From Clostridiales bacterium (GTDB taxonomy: Bacteria; Bacillota; Clostridia; Saccharofermentanales; Saccharofermentanaceae), in assembly GCA_017510605.1 (NCBI GenBank), contig JAFWMQ010000011.1, forward strand, positions 1 to 64,000: a DNA stretch of 64,000 nt. Direction: 5' to 3'. Position 1 is the stretch's first letter; every line of letters begins with the position of its first letter. A program made the translations under genes and the position numbers. This document shows positions 19,228-27,590 of this stretch, one piece after another. The notes under the pieces are model-generated. The model was not told where the DNA came from, made no database searches, and saw nothing but the letters and a program-made list of their open reading frames with translations.

Positions 19228-19233
19228 TATAAT
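19228..19233 (+). promoter_or_regulatory. -10 box for the D-Ala-D-Ala ligase gene
   Basis: A perfect TATAAT lies 31 bp before the ATG at 19265. A weak -35 candidate, TGAAGA, sits exactly 17 bp upstream of it. Confidence 0.5.
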
Positions 19234-19264
19234 CTGTCTATCTTGCGTTAAAAGGGGAATTTGT

Positions 19265-20305
19265 ATGAAAATTACTGTTCTTGGCGGCGGCTTATCGCCT
19301 GAAAGAGACGTATCACTTAAATCGGCAAGCCTTATTGCTAATGCTCTTCTGTCCAGAGGACATGAGGTCGCACTGGTTGATCTGTATGACGGAATAGAAA
19401 CATCCGAACCTTGTGAGACGTTCTTCAGACGCGGTACGGTCAATCCTTTCTCCTATACCATTCCGGAGACGGAGCCTGATCTTGATGAGATCATCAGACA
19501 GCACGGCGGAAGAAAGAGCTGGGTAGGTCCAAGAGTAATCGAAATGTGCAAATTCGCGGACAGGGTATTCCTCGGTCTTCACGGCAGCCACGGTGAGAAC
19601 GGACAGGTCCAGGCTCTCCTGGATGCATTTGATATCCAGTATACAGGCTGTGATTATATGGGCTGTGCCATCGCCATGGATAAGGATCTTTCCAAATCCC
19701 TTGCAAGGGCTGCAGGATATCTGACGGCAGACTGGATCGTTGATATTCCAGAGAAACTGACTTTCGGGCGCGTGAACACTGAAATAGGGCTTCCCTGCGT
19801 GGTAAAGCCTATCGGAAACGGCTCTTCCTGCGGTGTATCCATCGTTAAGTCACAGGATGAATTCGAGGCTGCCATTAACTATGCTGCCTCTTACCACCAG
19901 AAGATCCTCATAGAGAAATTCATCAAGGCACGCGAGATCACCATATCCATCGTAAACGACAAGGCCCTTCCCATTACCGAGATCATCCCTCATCAGGGTT
20001 TCTATGACTACAAGAACAAATATCAGGACGGACTTACTACGCATGTTTGTCCCGCGCAGATCGATGAGGAAGACTACAAAAAAGGCCAGAAGATCGCTCT
20101 TAAGATCTTTAAGCTCCTGAGAATGACCCAGTACGGAAGAGTCGACATGATGTATGACGATGTAAATCACAAATTCTGGTTTATCGAGGCAAACAATCTT
20201 CCGGGCATGACAAATACGTCACTGCTTCCTGAGGCTGCGAAGGTTGATGGTATAGCATACGAGGATCTTTGTGAGAGCCTGGTCATGAACTGCAACCGGA
20301 GCTGA
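19265..20305 (+). CDS. D-alanine-D-alanine ligase-like ATP-grasp enzyme
   Basis: 346-residue cytoplasmic ATP-grasp ligase that would join two D-amino acids for peptidoglycan. The N-terminal motif GGGLSPERDVSL matches the family start with its catalytic Glu. HGSHGENGQVQ corresponds to the conserved LHGxxGEDGxxQ. A GNGSSCGVS loop covers the ATP site, and the C-terminal metal-binding motif reads EANNLPGMTNTSLLP, versus ENNTxPGMT-like in typical Ddl. Length is usual. Because the last motif and the specificity region differ a little from standard Ddl, a D-Ala-D-X ligase or second paralogue is possible. Ribosome site AAGGGG precedes the ATG. Confidence 0.85.
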   Translation: MKITVLGGGLSPERDVSLKSASLIANALLSRGHEVALVDLYDGIETSEPCETFFRRGTVNPFSYTIPETEPDLDEIIRQHGGRKSWVGPRVIEMCKFADRVFLGLHGSHGENGQVQALLDAFDIQYTGCDYMGCAIAMDKDLSKSLARAAGYLTADWIVDIPEKLTFGRVNTEIGLPCVVKPIGNGSSCGVSIVKSQDEFEAAINYAASYHQKILIEKFIKAREITISIVNDKALPITEIIPHQGFYDYKNKYQDGLTTHVCPAQIDEEDYKKGQKIALKIFKLLRMTQYGRVDMMYDDVNHKFWFIEANNLPGMTNTSLLPEAAKVDGIAYEDLCESLVMNCNRS

Positions 20306-20408
20306 TTTTCGCTGCTCAAAGGCTTTAATAATAAATTTTATTTTATTTGCGACATGCTTTCTGTTCGAATAAAATTATTGTGTTTCACTTGATTGTCCGG
20401 AGGAGTAT

Positions 20409-20894
20409 ATGAGCGATAAGAGAACTGACTATATCAGCTGGGATGAATACTTTATGGGCGTTGCAAAACTCGCTTCCATGAGAAGTAAGGATCCGAGCAC
20501 ACAGGTAGGCGCCTGCATTGTAGACAAGGATAATTACATTCTTTCTGTCGGTTACAACGGTTTCCCTATAGGCTGTGATGACGAGGAATTTCCCTGGGGC
20601 CGCGAGGGCGGCATTCTCGATACAAAATATGCATTCGTCGCTCACGCCGAGCTTAATGCTATCCTGAATTCAAAGACCGGAGATCTTGCCGGTTCTACGG
20701 TTTATGTCACGCTTTTCCCGTGCAATGAATGCACCAAGGCTCTGATCCAGAAGCGTGTCGGCAAAGTGGTTTATTTCGACGACAAATATCATGATACTGA
20801 TGCCACGAAGGCAGCGCGAAAAATGCTTGATGCAGCAGGCGTTAAGTATGAGCAGTATCAACCTTCAGGCCGCAAGGCAGAGATCTTCCTGTAA
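20409..20894 (+). CDS. Deoxycytidylate (dCMP) deaminase
   Basis: 161-residue zinc enzyme that converts dCMP to dUMP for thymidylate synthesis. The zinc site is visible as HAELNAIL (His and catalytic Glu) and PCNEC (two Cys). The N-terminal DPSTQVGACIVD and the GYNGFPIGCDD segment are typical of the dCMP deaminase/ComEB group. GGAGGAG lies just before the ATG. The cellulase gene begins only 13 bp downstream with its own ribosome site, so the two may share a transcript although their functions are unrelated. Confidence 0.93.
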   Translation: MSDKRTDYISWDEYFMGVAKLASMRSKDPSTQVGACIVDKDNYILSVGYNGFPIGCDDEEFPWGREGGILDTKYAFVAHAELNAILNSKTGDLAGSTVYVTLFPCNECTKALIQKRVGKVVYFDDKYHDTDATKAARKMLDAAGVKYEQYQPSGRKAEIFL

Positions 20895-20906
20895 CGGAGG
20901 TCTGAC

Positions 20907-23018
20907 ATGCGCCGTAAGATAGGGCAGAAGCTTCTTCTGCTGTTTGTCTCATTCATATTTGTTTTCACAACCCTGCCAATGACATCTCTGGCTGCTCCCT
21001 CAGGTACGGGAACTCCCAATTGCTGGGGAAGCGGCGGTCAGATTGAGATCCAATTATCGGGCTGCAGCGGCTATGACAGTATTACTGTTGTTGTCGAATT
21101 CTCGGGAACTGTCAGTTCTGCGACCGGCTGGGGATTTGATTCGTATGACATAAGCGGAAACCGTGTAACAGCCGTATGTTCGTCATCCGGCCCCAACAGC
21201 TGGGGATTTGACAACAGGGTAGGAATACAGGTCACGGGAATTGACGTTAATTCCGTCCAGCTGATCTCCGTTTCGGGAGACGGCGAGGCCGGTTCCGTCA
21301 ATGAGACTTCTGCCACCACATCTTCCGGAGGTTCTTCTTCGGGCGGATCAGGGAGTGATTCAAATCCGGATCCCGCGCGCAACACAGAAGGTGTCGAAGG
21401 AGATGACTGGCTTACCACTTCAGGTTCTCACATTGTCGATATGAGCGGTACTGAAGTATGGCTTACAGGCTGCAACTGGTTCGGTTATAACACAGGGACC
21501 AATCTTTTCGACGGTGTCTGGAACTGCAATCTGAAGGAGGCTCTTAAGTCGATAGCGGATCACGGTTTTAATGTCCTCAGAGTTCCGATGAGCTCTGAAT
21601 TACTGCTTCAATGGAAGAACGGGGAATATCCGAGAGCCAATTACAATAACGCTTATAACGAAGAACTGAATTCAATGAATTCTTTGGAGATCTTCGATTA
21701 TGTCCTGTCTCTTTGCGAAAAGAACGGCTTGAAGGTCATCATTGATATCCACACCGTTAAGACTGACGCGGCAGGACACAACCATCCGGTCTGGTACAGG
21801 GATGATATTACTGTTGATGATTTCGTTGAATCACTTTCCTGGTGCGCGGAAAGATACAAAGATAACGACACCATAATCGGTTACGACTTAAAGAATGAAC
21901 CTCACGGAAAGGCTTTTGAGACCCCTCATGCGATCTGGAACGATTCGGACAGTCCGGATAATTGGAAGAAGGTTGCCGAACGCGCCGGGAATGCCGTCCT
22001 TGATGCTAATCCGAATGCTTTGATAATAATCGAGGGCATCCAGATATATCCGAAGAATATTGATGCCAACAATTATGTATCAACTGATAATGATGCGGAT
22101 TACTACAACACCTGGTGGGGAGCCAATTTAATGGCTGTCAGGAAGTATCCGATAGATTTCGGTTCTCCCGAGAGGAATGCCCAGATCGTTTATTCACCGC
22201 ACGATTACGGCCCGAGAGTTTATGAACAGCCGTGGTTCCAGGGGGGCTTCACTTATGATTCCCTCATGGAGGACGCATGGTACGACTATTGGCTGTACAT
22301 TCAGGAGGAAAACATTGCCCCGATCTTTGTCGGCGAGTGGGGCGGCTTTATGGAAGGCGACAATCTGAAGTGGATGGAATACTTCAGAAGGCTGATCGCC
22401 GAGAAGCACCTTCATCACACTTTCTGGTGCTATAATGCCAATTCAGGCGATACCGGCGGTCTTGTCAGAGATGACTTCAGGACCTGGGATGAAGAAAAGT
22501 ATAACTTCGTAAAAGAAGTTCTCTGGCAGACTGAAGACGGAAAGTTTATCGGTCTTGATCATGCTGTTCCTCTGGGTGTTAACGGCATAGCCCTGTCAGA
22601 TTTTACGGGTGTTACAATAACTCCCGCGCCGGTTACGGCTGCGGCTGAGACAACTTCAACAAGTGAAAGCGGTGATAAACAGACTGTTCCGGAGCAGAGC
22701 AAAGACACTGAAACAGAAACAGAAACTTCATTGCAGGAGAATGCCCCTGATCAGAAGATTACATCAGATGACATGAAAAAATCTGCGATAGAACTGTTTG
22801 TGGTGGTGATAATCATCGCATTTATTATTATAATATTATTAGTGGTTGTTTTCGTTGTTAAGCGTTGGATCAACAGGAGAAGGGCCGATAAAGAGGAAAT
22901 AATAATTTCCGGTTCTGCTGAAAAAACGGTTGACAGGAACGGGACAAACACCGAAAATACTGCGGAATACTTTGATAAAATGATGGGTATACCGGGAGGT
23001 TCGCACGAGGATGATTGA
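20907..23018 (+). CDS. Membrane-anchored GH5 cellulase with N-terminal beta-sandwich module
   Basis: 703 residues. A signal peptide (1-30) is followed by a Trp/Ser/Gly-rich beta domain (about 33-130) that may bind carbohydrate, a Ser/Gly linker, and a glycoside hydrolase family 5 barrel (about 160-560). The acid/base Glu is in DLKNEPHG (E331) and the nucleophile in VGEWGGF (E477). Also visible are FNVLRVPMS, IIDIHT and YSPHDYGP. A Thr/Glu-rich stretch then leads to one very hydrophobic helix (about 629-652) and a basic cytoplasmic tail. The enzyme should thus hang on the outer face of the membrane and cleave beta-1,4-glucans. Its 3' end overlaps the next gene by 8 bp. Confidence 0.93.
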   Translation: MRRKIGQKLLLLFVSFIFVFTTLPMTSLAAPSGTGTPNCWGSGGQIEIQLSGCSGYDSITVVVEFSGTVSSATGWGFDSYDISGNRVTAVCSSSGPNSWGFDNRVGIQVTGIDVNSVQLISVSGDGEAGSVNETSATTSSGGSSSGGSGSDSNPDPARNTEGVEGDDWLTTSGSHIVDMSGTEVWLTGCNWFGYNTGTNLFDGVWNCNLKEALKSIADHGFNVLRVPMSSELLLQWKNGEYPRANYNNAYNEELNSMNSLEIFDYVLSLCEKNGLKVIIDIHTVKTDAAGHNHPVWYRDDITVDDFVESLSWCAERYKDNDTIIGYDLKNEPHGKAFETPHAIWNDSDSPDNWKKVAERAGNAVLDANPNALIIIEGIQIYPKNIDANNYVSTDNDADYYNTWWGANLMAVRKYPIDFGSPERNAQIVYSPHDYGPRVYEQPWFQGGFTYDSLMEDAWYDYWLYIQEENIAPIFVGEWGGFMEGDNLKWMEYFRRLIAEKHLHHTFWCYNANSGDTGGLVRDDFRTWDEEKYNFVKEVLWQTEDGKFIGLDHAVPLGVNGIALSDFTGVTITPAPVTAAAETTSTSESGDKQTVPEQSKDTETETETSLQENAPDQKITSDDMKKSAIELFVVVIIIAFIIIILLVVVFVVKRWINRRRADKEEIIISGSAEKTVDRNGTNTENTAEYFDKMMGIPGGSHEDD

Positions 23019-23733
23019 TAATCTGTATACACTTCTGAGTATTAATCTCGAAGACAACAAACAGATCGGCCCGATAGTTGTAGTTTTTGCCATAGTTGTA
23101 ATCGTTATATTGATCATTGTTGCCAAAGTATTAGTAACCAAAGACAGACTCAAAGAGAAAAGTACTGAGAACATAGAAACGACTCTTCACAAAGACCGTG
23201 TAATTACTCATGTCGAGAAACAGTCCAAAAAGCCAGATCATAACGAAAAGAAGATCGAGCAGATAAAACGTGAGACCAGAGATCCCCAGAAGAAAGCGGA
23301 ACAGGAAGCCGCTGCTAAGAATACTTTGATGGGAGGAAAGAGCGACGCCCAAATGGAGCAGAAAGATGCTCTTGATGTATTCGGTCCTTTGGGAATTTCC
23401 TCCAAAAAGTCGAAACAGATAGACAAGGCTAAAGACAGGGTAGTCATCAACGGTTATCTCCAAAAATCCAATACGGCACCGATCAGACCTGTCTATTCAA
23501 ATACCCATTTCCAGCGTCAGATCCAGAGGAAAGAACTTGAATCGGATAAGGTCGGCAAGGAAGCACAGACCCCTGCTCTCGTCATGGATTCCGCAGCTCC
23601 TTCCGAGGTATTGATTACAGGTGCTCCGGTTCAGAAAGTTAATCCTACAGCTTTAAAGCATCCAACAGTCGTAAACACGGCTCCTTCTGAAGACCAGATC
23701 TCAGAGACCTCTGTTGATAGTTCCGAGGAGTAA
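23011..23733 (+). CDS. Single-span membrane protein of unknown function, paired with the cellulase
   Basis: 240 residues: a short N-terminal outside segment, one hydrophobic helix at about 19-45 (PIVVVFAIVVIVILIIVAK), and a long polar, Lys- and Gln-rich cytoplasmic tail with no recognisable domain. It overlaps the cellulase gene by 8 bp, so co-translation is likely. The next gene encodes another single-span protein with a long cytoplasmic part. A role in placing or organising surface enzymes is an inference from this context. Confidence 0.75.
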   Translation: MIDNLYTLLSINLEDNKQIGPIVVVFAIVVIVILIIVAKVLVTKDRLKEKSTENIETTLHKDRVITHVEKQSKKPDHNEKKIEQIKRETRDPQKKAEQEAAAKNTLMGGKSDAQMEQKDALDVFGPLGISSKKSKQIDKAKDRVVINGYLQKSNTAPIRPVYSNTHFQRQIQRKELESDKVGKEAQTPALVMDSAAPSEVLITGAPVQKVNPTALKHPTVVNTAPSEDQISETSVDSSEE

Positions 23734-23774
23734 TAAACTCTGGTGATCCGGCATTTCTTAAACCGCTCCGATAC

Positions 23775-23802
23775 TTGAAAATGCAGGTGTCCCCTGTATA
23801 AT
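23775..23802 (+). promoter_or_regulatory. Sigma-A-type promoter
   Basis: TTGAAA at 23775-23780 and a perfect TATAAT at 23797-23802 are separated by 16 bp. They lie about 60 bp before the 1117-residue gene, so this gene has its own promoter. Confidence 0.7.
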
Positions 23803-23863
23803 TTAAGTGTTCTTCCATATTATAATTTATGGGGGACGTTTCTTTTCTTTGGAGGGATCATAA

Positions 23864-26800
23864 ATGCCGGGCAGCTATTCGGGACGCTTCTCGTTTAAGT
23901 TGGTATGTTTGATTTTAAGCGTCATTACCGGCTTTTCTTTTGCTATTAATTCCTTCGGCTCTCACAAAGTATACGCAGACGGTACTATTACCATCGACAG
24001 TTCAACTGCCTGGGGAGACAGAGGCGGCCTGAGGGTAATACTCAGCGGTTTCGAAGACGGTCAGAACGTTGATGTTACCTTTACATTCGACAGCGAGGTT
24101 TTTGCAGGTTTTAGCGGCGATGCCGCGCAAATATTGTCATATGCCAACGGTGGAGAACAGGTTACCATCAGATTCATAGGATGGAATGGCGATGAAGGCA
24201 ATCCCAACGGGACTTACTGGTTTGACCTTTCAGGAACAAATCTCCCTAACGAATTAAATGCTTCCGTTGTTTCATATTCGATTTCCAGAGAGCCTGTTCC
24301 GCCCACAAACACGCCGACTCCCGTGCCTACTGCAACCAACACACCGACTCCGGTACCGACGGCAACTAACACACCTACACCCGAACCGACAGCTACAAAC
24401 ACGCCGACTCCCGAGCCGACGGCAACAAGTACGCCAAAGCCCGTGGCAACAAGCACACCCGTGCCTGCAGCAACAAATACTCCTTATCCTACGGCAACAA
24501 GCGCTCCTGCTCCGACAACTGCCCCTGCATCAGCTCCTGCAAAGACACCGGCTTCAGCTCCGGCACAGGCAGTTGCAGATGTTGAGGATCCGGACATTTC
24601 AGATATTCCGGAAAGAACAACGGCAAATGTCCCGGAAGCGGATGCAATTCAGGCACAGGCTGCCACGGATCCTTCGGAGGAAACAATTGAATCTGTTGCT
24701 GTTGCCGGAGTGGTCGAAAATATCTCTGACACTGAGATGACGGAACCCACTCATAGTTCAAAACCTGATAATTCAGGAGATATCTTCGTTTTTGATAAAA
24801 ACCGTGAAGGTATTCCTGAGGCAACAAAAGAAGACAGGTCTCCTGTTGTCGTCGGTCTGTCCGCCCAGAATGGCATTAAGAACAGCACGAAAATCCCTGT
24901 TTCAAGCTGGCTCTGGATCGTTATCCTTATCGTTCTCGGAGGTCTGGTCTATGCCAGATACAGATATCTTTTTGAGAATAAGGATCTGGAAGGATTTGAT
25001 CTTGCTGTTGCTTTTATTCCCGGTGTTCCGGTAATCGCCGAAAAGTTTTTCGGGTATCTTGGACCAGTTAAGAGCATGAATACGGAAAGCTTCCAGCCTG
25101 ACAAGAACTTTAATACGGCAGTTGCGATGAAAGAGATCAAAGCCATGGAATCATCAGGGCAGGGGACCGAAGGAAAGAAATCTGCTTTTGTTCAGAAAGT
25201 TCCTGACAAACAGTCCTCTGAAATTCCTGCTAAAAATGCTAAAATAATAAATAATAAAAATTCAGTAAGGTTTGGGGAAACCAAGGATAACTCTGAAGAC
25301 GCAAGCACTTCAACAACAGATGCAAAAGAGGAAACAACGGGGATATTCCGTCCCGGAGCCGGAAACGCATTCCGGGATTCACATAGCGGACGTTCCGGGC
25401 AGGCGGTTTCCGCATCAGGAATTGATAAGACAACTGTTGATGAGAAGAAGCCGGAGTTAAAACAACAGAGGGCGATCAGTATGGATCAAAGTGATAATAA
25501 AGTTCAAAACGACGCGCCCGTTAAGCGTCCAAAGAATGAACTCTCACCTCAGGAGATAGCAGAGCGTGAGAATGCTGCCAGGCTCGTCCGTGAGAGAATG
25601 GCTGCTCAGGCTGCCAGGGTAGAAGAGATACGCAAAAAAACCGAATCAAGAAAAGCTGCAGAATTTGCCAAGGCAATTGAAGATGCCGAGGCAAAAAAGA
25701 GGGAAGCGGCAAGGCTCGCTGAAGAAGAAAGACTTGCTGAGAAACTGAGAAAAGAGGAAGCAGCCAGAAAGGCGGAGGAAGCTGCCAGAGCAGCTGAACT
25801 CGCCAGAATAGAAGAGGCCAAAAGGGCAGAAGAAGCTATAAAAGCAGCAGCTATTGCGAAGGCCAAGGCCGAGGCTATTGCGGAAGAAGCAAGGAGACTT
25901 CAGGAAGCAGCAAGGGCTGCTGAACAGGCACGAAGGGAAGAGGATGCCAGAAGGATCGCGGAAGCCAGAAGAGCTGAAGAGGCCAGAAGGGCTGAAGCTG
26001 CCAGAAGAGCCGAGGAAGCAAGATTAGCTGAAGAAGCAAGGAGAGCCGAAGAAGCAAGATTAGCTGAGGAAGCCAGAAGGGCCGAAGAAGCAAGGAAAGC
26101 TGAAGAAGCAAGATTAGCTGAGAAAGCAAGAAAAGCTGAAGCGGCCAGGAGAGCTGAAGAGGCCAGATTAGCCAAGGAAGCAAGATTACAGGCAGAAGCC
26201 AGAAGGATCGAGGAAGCCAGGTTAGCAGAGGAAGCTGCAGCTTATGAAGAAGCTCTGGCGGCTGAACGTGCAAGACTGGAAGCAGAGGAGGCCGAGAGGG
26301 CAGCCGCTGCTGCTCAGGCTGAAGCAGAGGCCAAGCTCGCTGAGGCGAAGAAAGCCATGGAAGCAGCTGATGCAGTAAGGGATGCAAAAGCTGAAATGAA
26401 TAAAATGCAGAGCAAGACCTCTGAGATATTCAAGAATACAATGGCTACGGCTGATAAATCCGTTATGCCCGCCATATCTGCTCTTGCAGCAGAAGAAGGA
26501 TACAGCAAAGCTCTTGAGGACACGGCCGAGATCAAAGCTGAGAACAAAGCCAAGTATGGAAACAGTTCACAAAAACCGCATGCAAGCACAAAGAGAAGTG
26601 CTTCATCAGGCGCTTCAGCATCAAAAACCACAAGTGCGCCTTCTTCTCTTAATGCAGAACGCGCAAGGGCTTCTTCTAATTCAAACCAGTTAGGAACCAT
26701 TCTCACAGGAAAGGGATATAGCAATCCGGGACATATACCTGTATGGGCAGGTCCGGGAGCGAATATCGCGCCTTTCAAAGAGAGTGATGAGGCAAAAGAG

Positions 26801-27217
26801 GCAAGGATCCGCGAAGAGCAGAAGCGGATCGAAGAGGCAGAGGCAAAGAAACGCAAAGAGGAAGAAGTTAAGTCTTCTTATACGAGCATTGCAGACAGCG
26901 GCAGGACACACAAATCTGCTTTCTTTAAGAGGGCTCCGGTCAGCCATGAACAGCCTTCTGATGAAGAAGATCATTCATCTGCTTATGGCGGAATTGTAAG
27001 ACCTGCTGCTGTTATTGATGAAGAACTCGAAAACAGTAAAATGGACACACCTGCCATGGGAGAGATCCTTGAAGGCCAGAGACCTTCGATCATGGATCCG
27101 TCATTACAGGTTGCTCCCACGGCGGTAAAACCTATGGCAGGGTTTAAGGGCGCTGATGGCAATGAGAAGAAAAAAGATAACAAGAACGCATTTGTACCTT
27201 TAGACGGACAGGAATAA
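23864..27217 (+). CDS. Surface beta-module, Pro/Thr stalk, membrane span and long Ala/Arg/Glu coiled coil
   Basis: 1117 residues. A signal sequence (1-38) precedes a beta module (about 39-145) that shares its pattern (Trp-Gly, GG..I.LSG, NGTYWF) with the N-terminal module of the cellulase two genes upstream. A stalk of repeated TPTPEPTATN-like units follows (145-230). A single membrane helix is at about 346-364 (SSWLWIVILIVLGGLVYA). The remaining 750 residues would be cytoplasmic, with a TolA-like helix of repeated EEARRAEEARLA units from about 560 to 860 and a polar tail. No enzyme domain is seen. The protein could link the cell surface to an internal structure. That role is inferred. Confidence 0.85.
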   Translation: MPGSYSGRFSFKLVCLILSVITGFSFAINSFGSHKVYADGTITIDSSTAWGDRGGLRVILSGFEDGQNVDVTFTFDSEVFAGFSGDAAQILSYANGGEQVTIRFIGWNGDEGNPNGTYWFDLSGTNLPNELNASVVSYSISREPVPPTNTPTPVPTATNTPTPVPTATNTPTPEPTATNTPTPEPTATSTPKPVATSTPVPAATNTPYPTATSAPAPTTAPASAPAKTPASAPAQAVADVEDPDISDIPERTTANVPEADAIQAQAATDPSEETIESVAVAGVVENISDTEMTEPTHSSKPDNSGDIFVFDKNREGIPEATKEDRSPVVVGLSAQNGIKNSTKIPVSSWLWIVILIVLGGLVYARYRYLFENKDLEGFDLAVAFIPGVPVIAEKFFGYLGPVKSMNTESFQPDKNFNTAVAMKEIKAMESSGQGTEGKKSAFVQKVPDKQSSEIPAKNAKIINNKNSVRFGETKDNSEDASTSTTDAKEETTGIFRPGAGNAFRDSHSGRSGQAVSASGIDKTTVDEKKPELKQQRAISMDQSDNKVQNDAPVKRPKNELSPQEIAERENAARLVRERMAAQAARVEEIRKKTESRKAAEFAKAIEDAEAKKREAARLAEEERLAEKLRKEEAARKAEEAARAAELARIEEAKRAEEAIKAAAIAKAKAEAIAEEARRLQEAARAAEQARREEDARRIAEARRAEEARRAEAARRAEEARLAEEARRAEEARLAEEARRAEEARKAEEARLAEKARKAEAARRAEEARLAKEARLQAEARRIEEARLAEEAAAYEEALAAERARLEAEEAERAAAAAQAEAEAKLAEAKKAMEAADAVRDAKAEMNKMQSKTSEIFKNTMATADKSVMPAISALAAEEGYSKALEDTAEIKAENKAKYGNSSQKPHASTKRSASSGASASKTTSAPSSLNAERARASSNSNQLGTILTGKGYSNPGHIPVWAGPGANIAPFKESDEAKEARIREEQKRIEEAEAKKRKEEEVKSSYTSIADSGRTHKSAFFKRAPVSHEQPSDEEDHSSAYGGIVRPAAVIDEELENSKMDTPAMGEILEGQRPSIMDPSLQVAPTAVKPMAGFKGADGNEKKKDNKNAFVPLDGQE
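25900..26280 (+). repeat. In-frame repeat region encoding EEARRA-type heptad-like units
   Basis: The coding DNA repeats GCCGAAGAAGCAAGG-like units many times, giving runs of Ala-Glu-Glu-Ala-Arg. This is the core of the coiled coil in the 1117-residue protein and explains several long open frames on the other strand. Confidence 0.7.
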
Positions 27218-27245
27218 TTTTCGGGCTTTTCAAGGAGAATTTACG

Positions 27246-27590
27246 ATGAAAAGATCTAAGAAACCATTAACATTTGCTGCTGTTGTTGCAAGCATCGGCG
27301 CATTGAGCCTGGCAGTGGAAGGCTGTGTATACGGACCGCCGCAGGAAACCAGAGAGACAAACGTTTACGGACCTCCGCCGCCGGAAGTGACCGCGACAGA
27401 AGAAATTGATGATACGCAGCCTTTCAAGCCGTCTGCGGATCCCGATGAGACAAATGAGGTCTGCGTTTACGGTCCGGCACCGGATACTCCGGTAGACAAA
27501 CCTGAAGAAGGTGTTTACGGACCGCCGCCGGATGTTACCGTTGACGGACCCGAGGAAGATGTTTACGGACCTCCGGAAGATTTTATTTGA
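27246..27590 (+). CDS. Small VYGPP-repeat protein, candidate radical SAM substrate
   Basis: 114 residues. The N terminus is a signal-like segment (basic MKRSKK, then a hydrophobic stretch) ending in VEGC at 24-27. That would be an unusual lipobox, because Glu at -2 is rare. The rest is acidic and Pro-rich and repeats Val-Tyr-Gly-Pro-(Pro/Ala) five times, starting at residues 28, 40, 74, 90 and 106. Two repeats are preceded by Cys. The stop overlaps the ATG of a radical SAM/SPASM gene (TGATG). Small lipoproteins encoded beside radical SAM enzymes are known as families in Bacteroidetes. Here I infer that the repeats are modified by the neighbour. AAGGAG lies before the ATG. Confidence 0.85.
   Translation: MKRSKKPLTFAAVVASIGALSLAVEGCVYGPPQETRETNVYGPPPPEVTATEEIDDTQPFKPSADPDETNEVCVYGPAPDTPVDKPEEGVYGPPPDVTVDGPEEDVYGPPEDFI

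Noticed and set aside
24214..24456. Minus-strand frame rich in Val-Gly repeats
   Set aside because: Antisense of the TPTP stalk repeats in the 1117-residue protein.
25606..26387. Several long minus-strand frames rich in Ser, Ala and Leu
   Set aside because: Antisense shadows of the repetitive coiled coil; composition is explained by the repeat.
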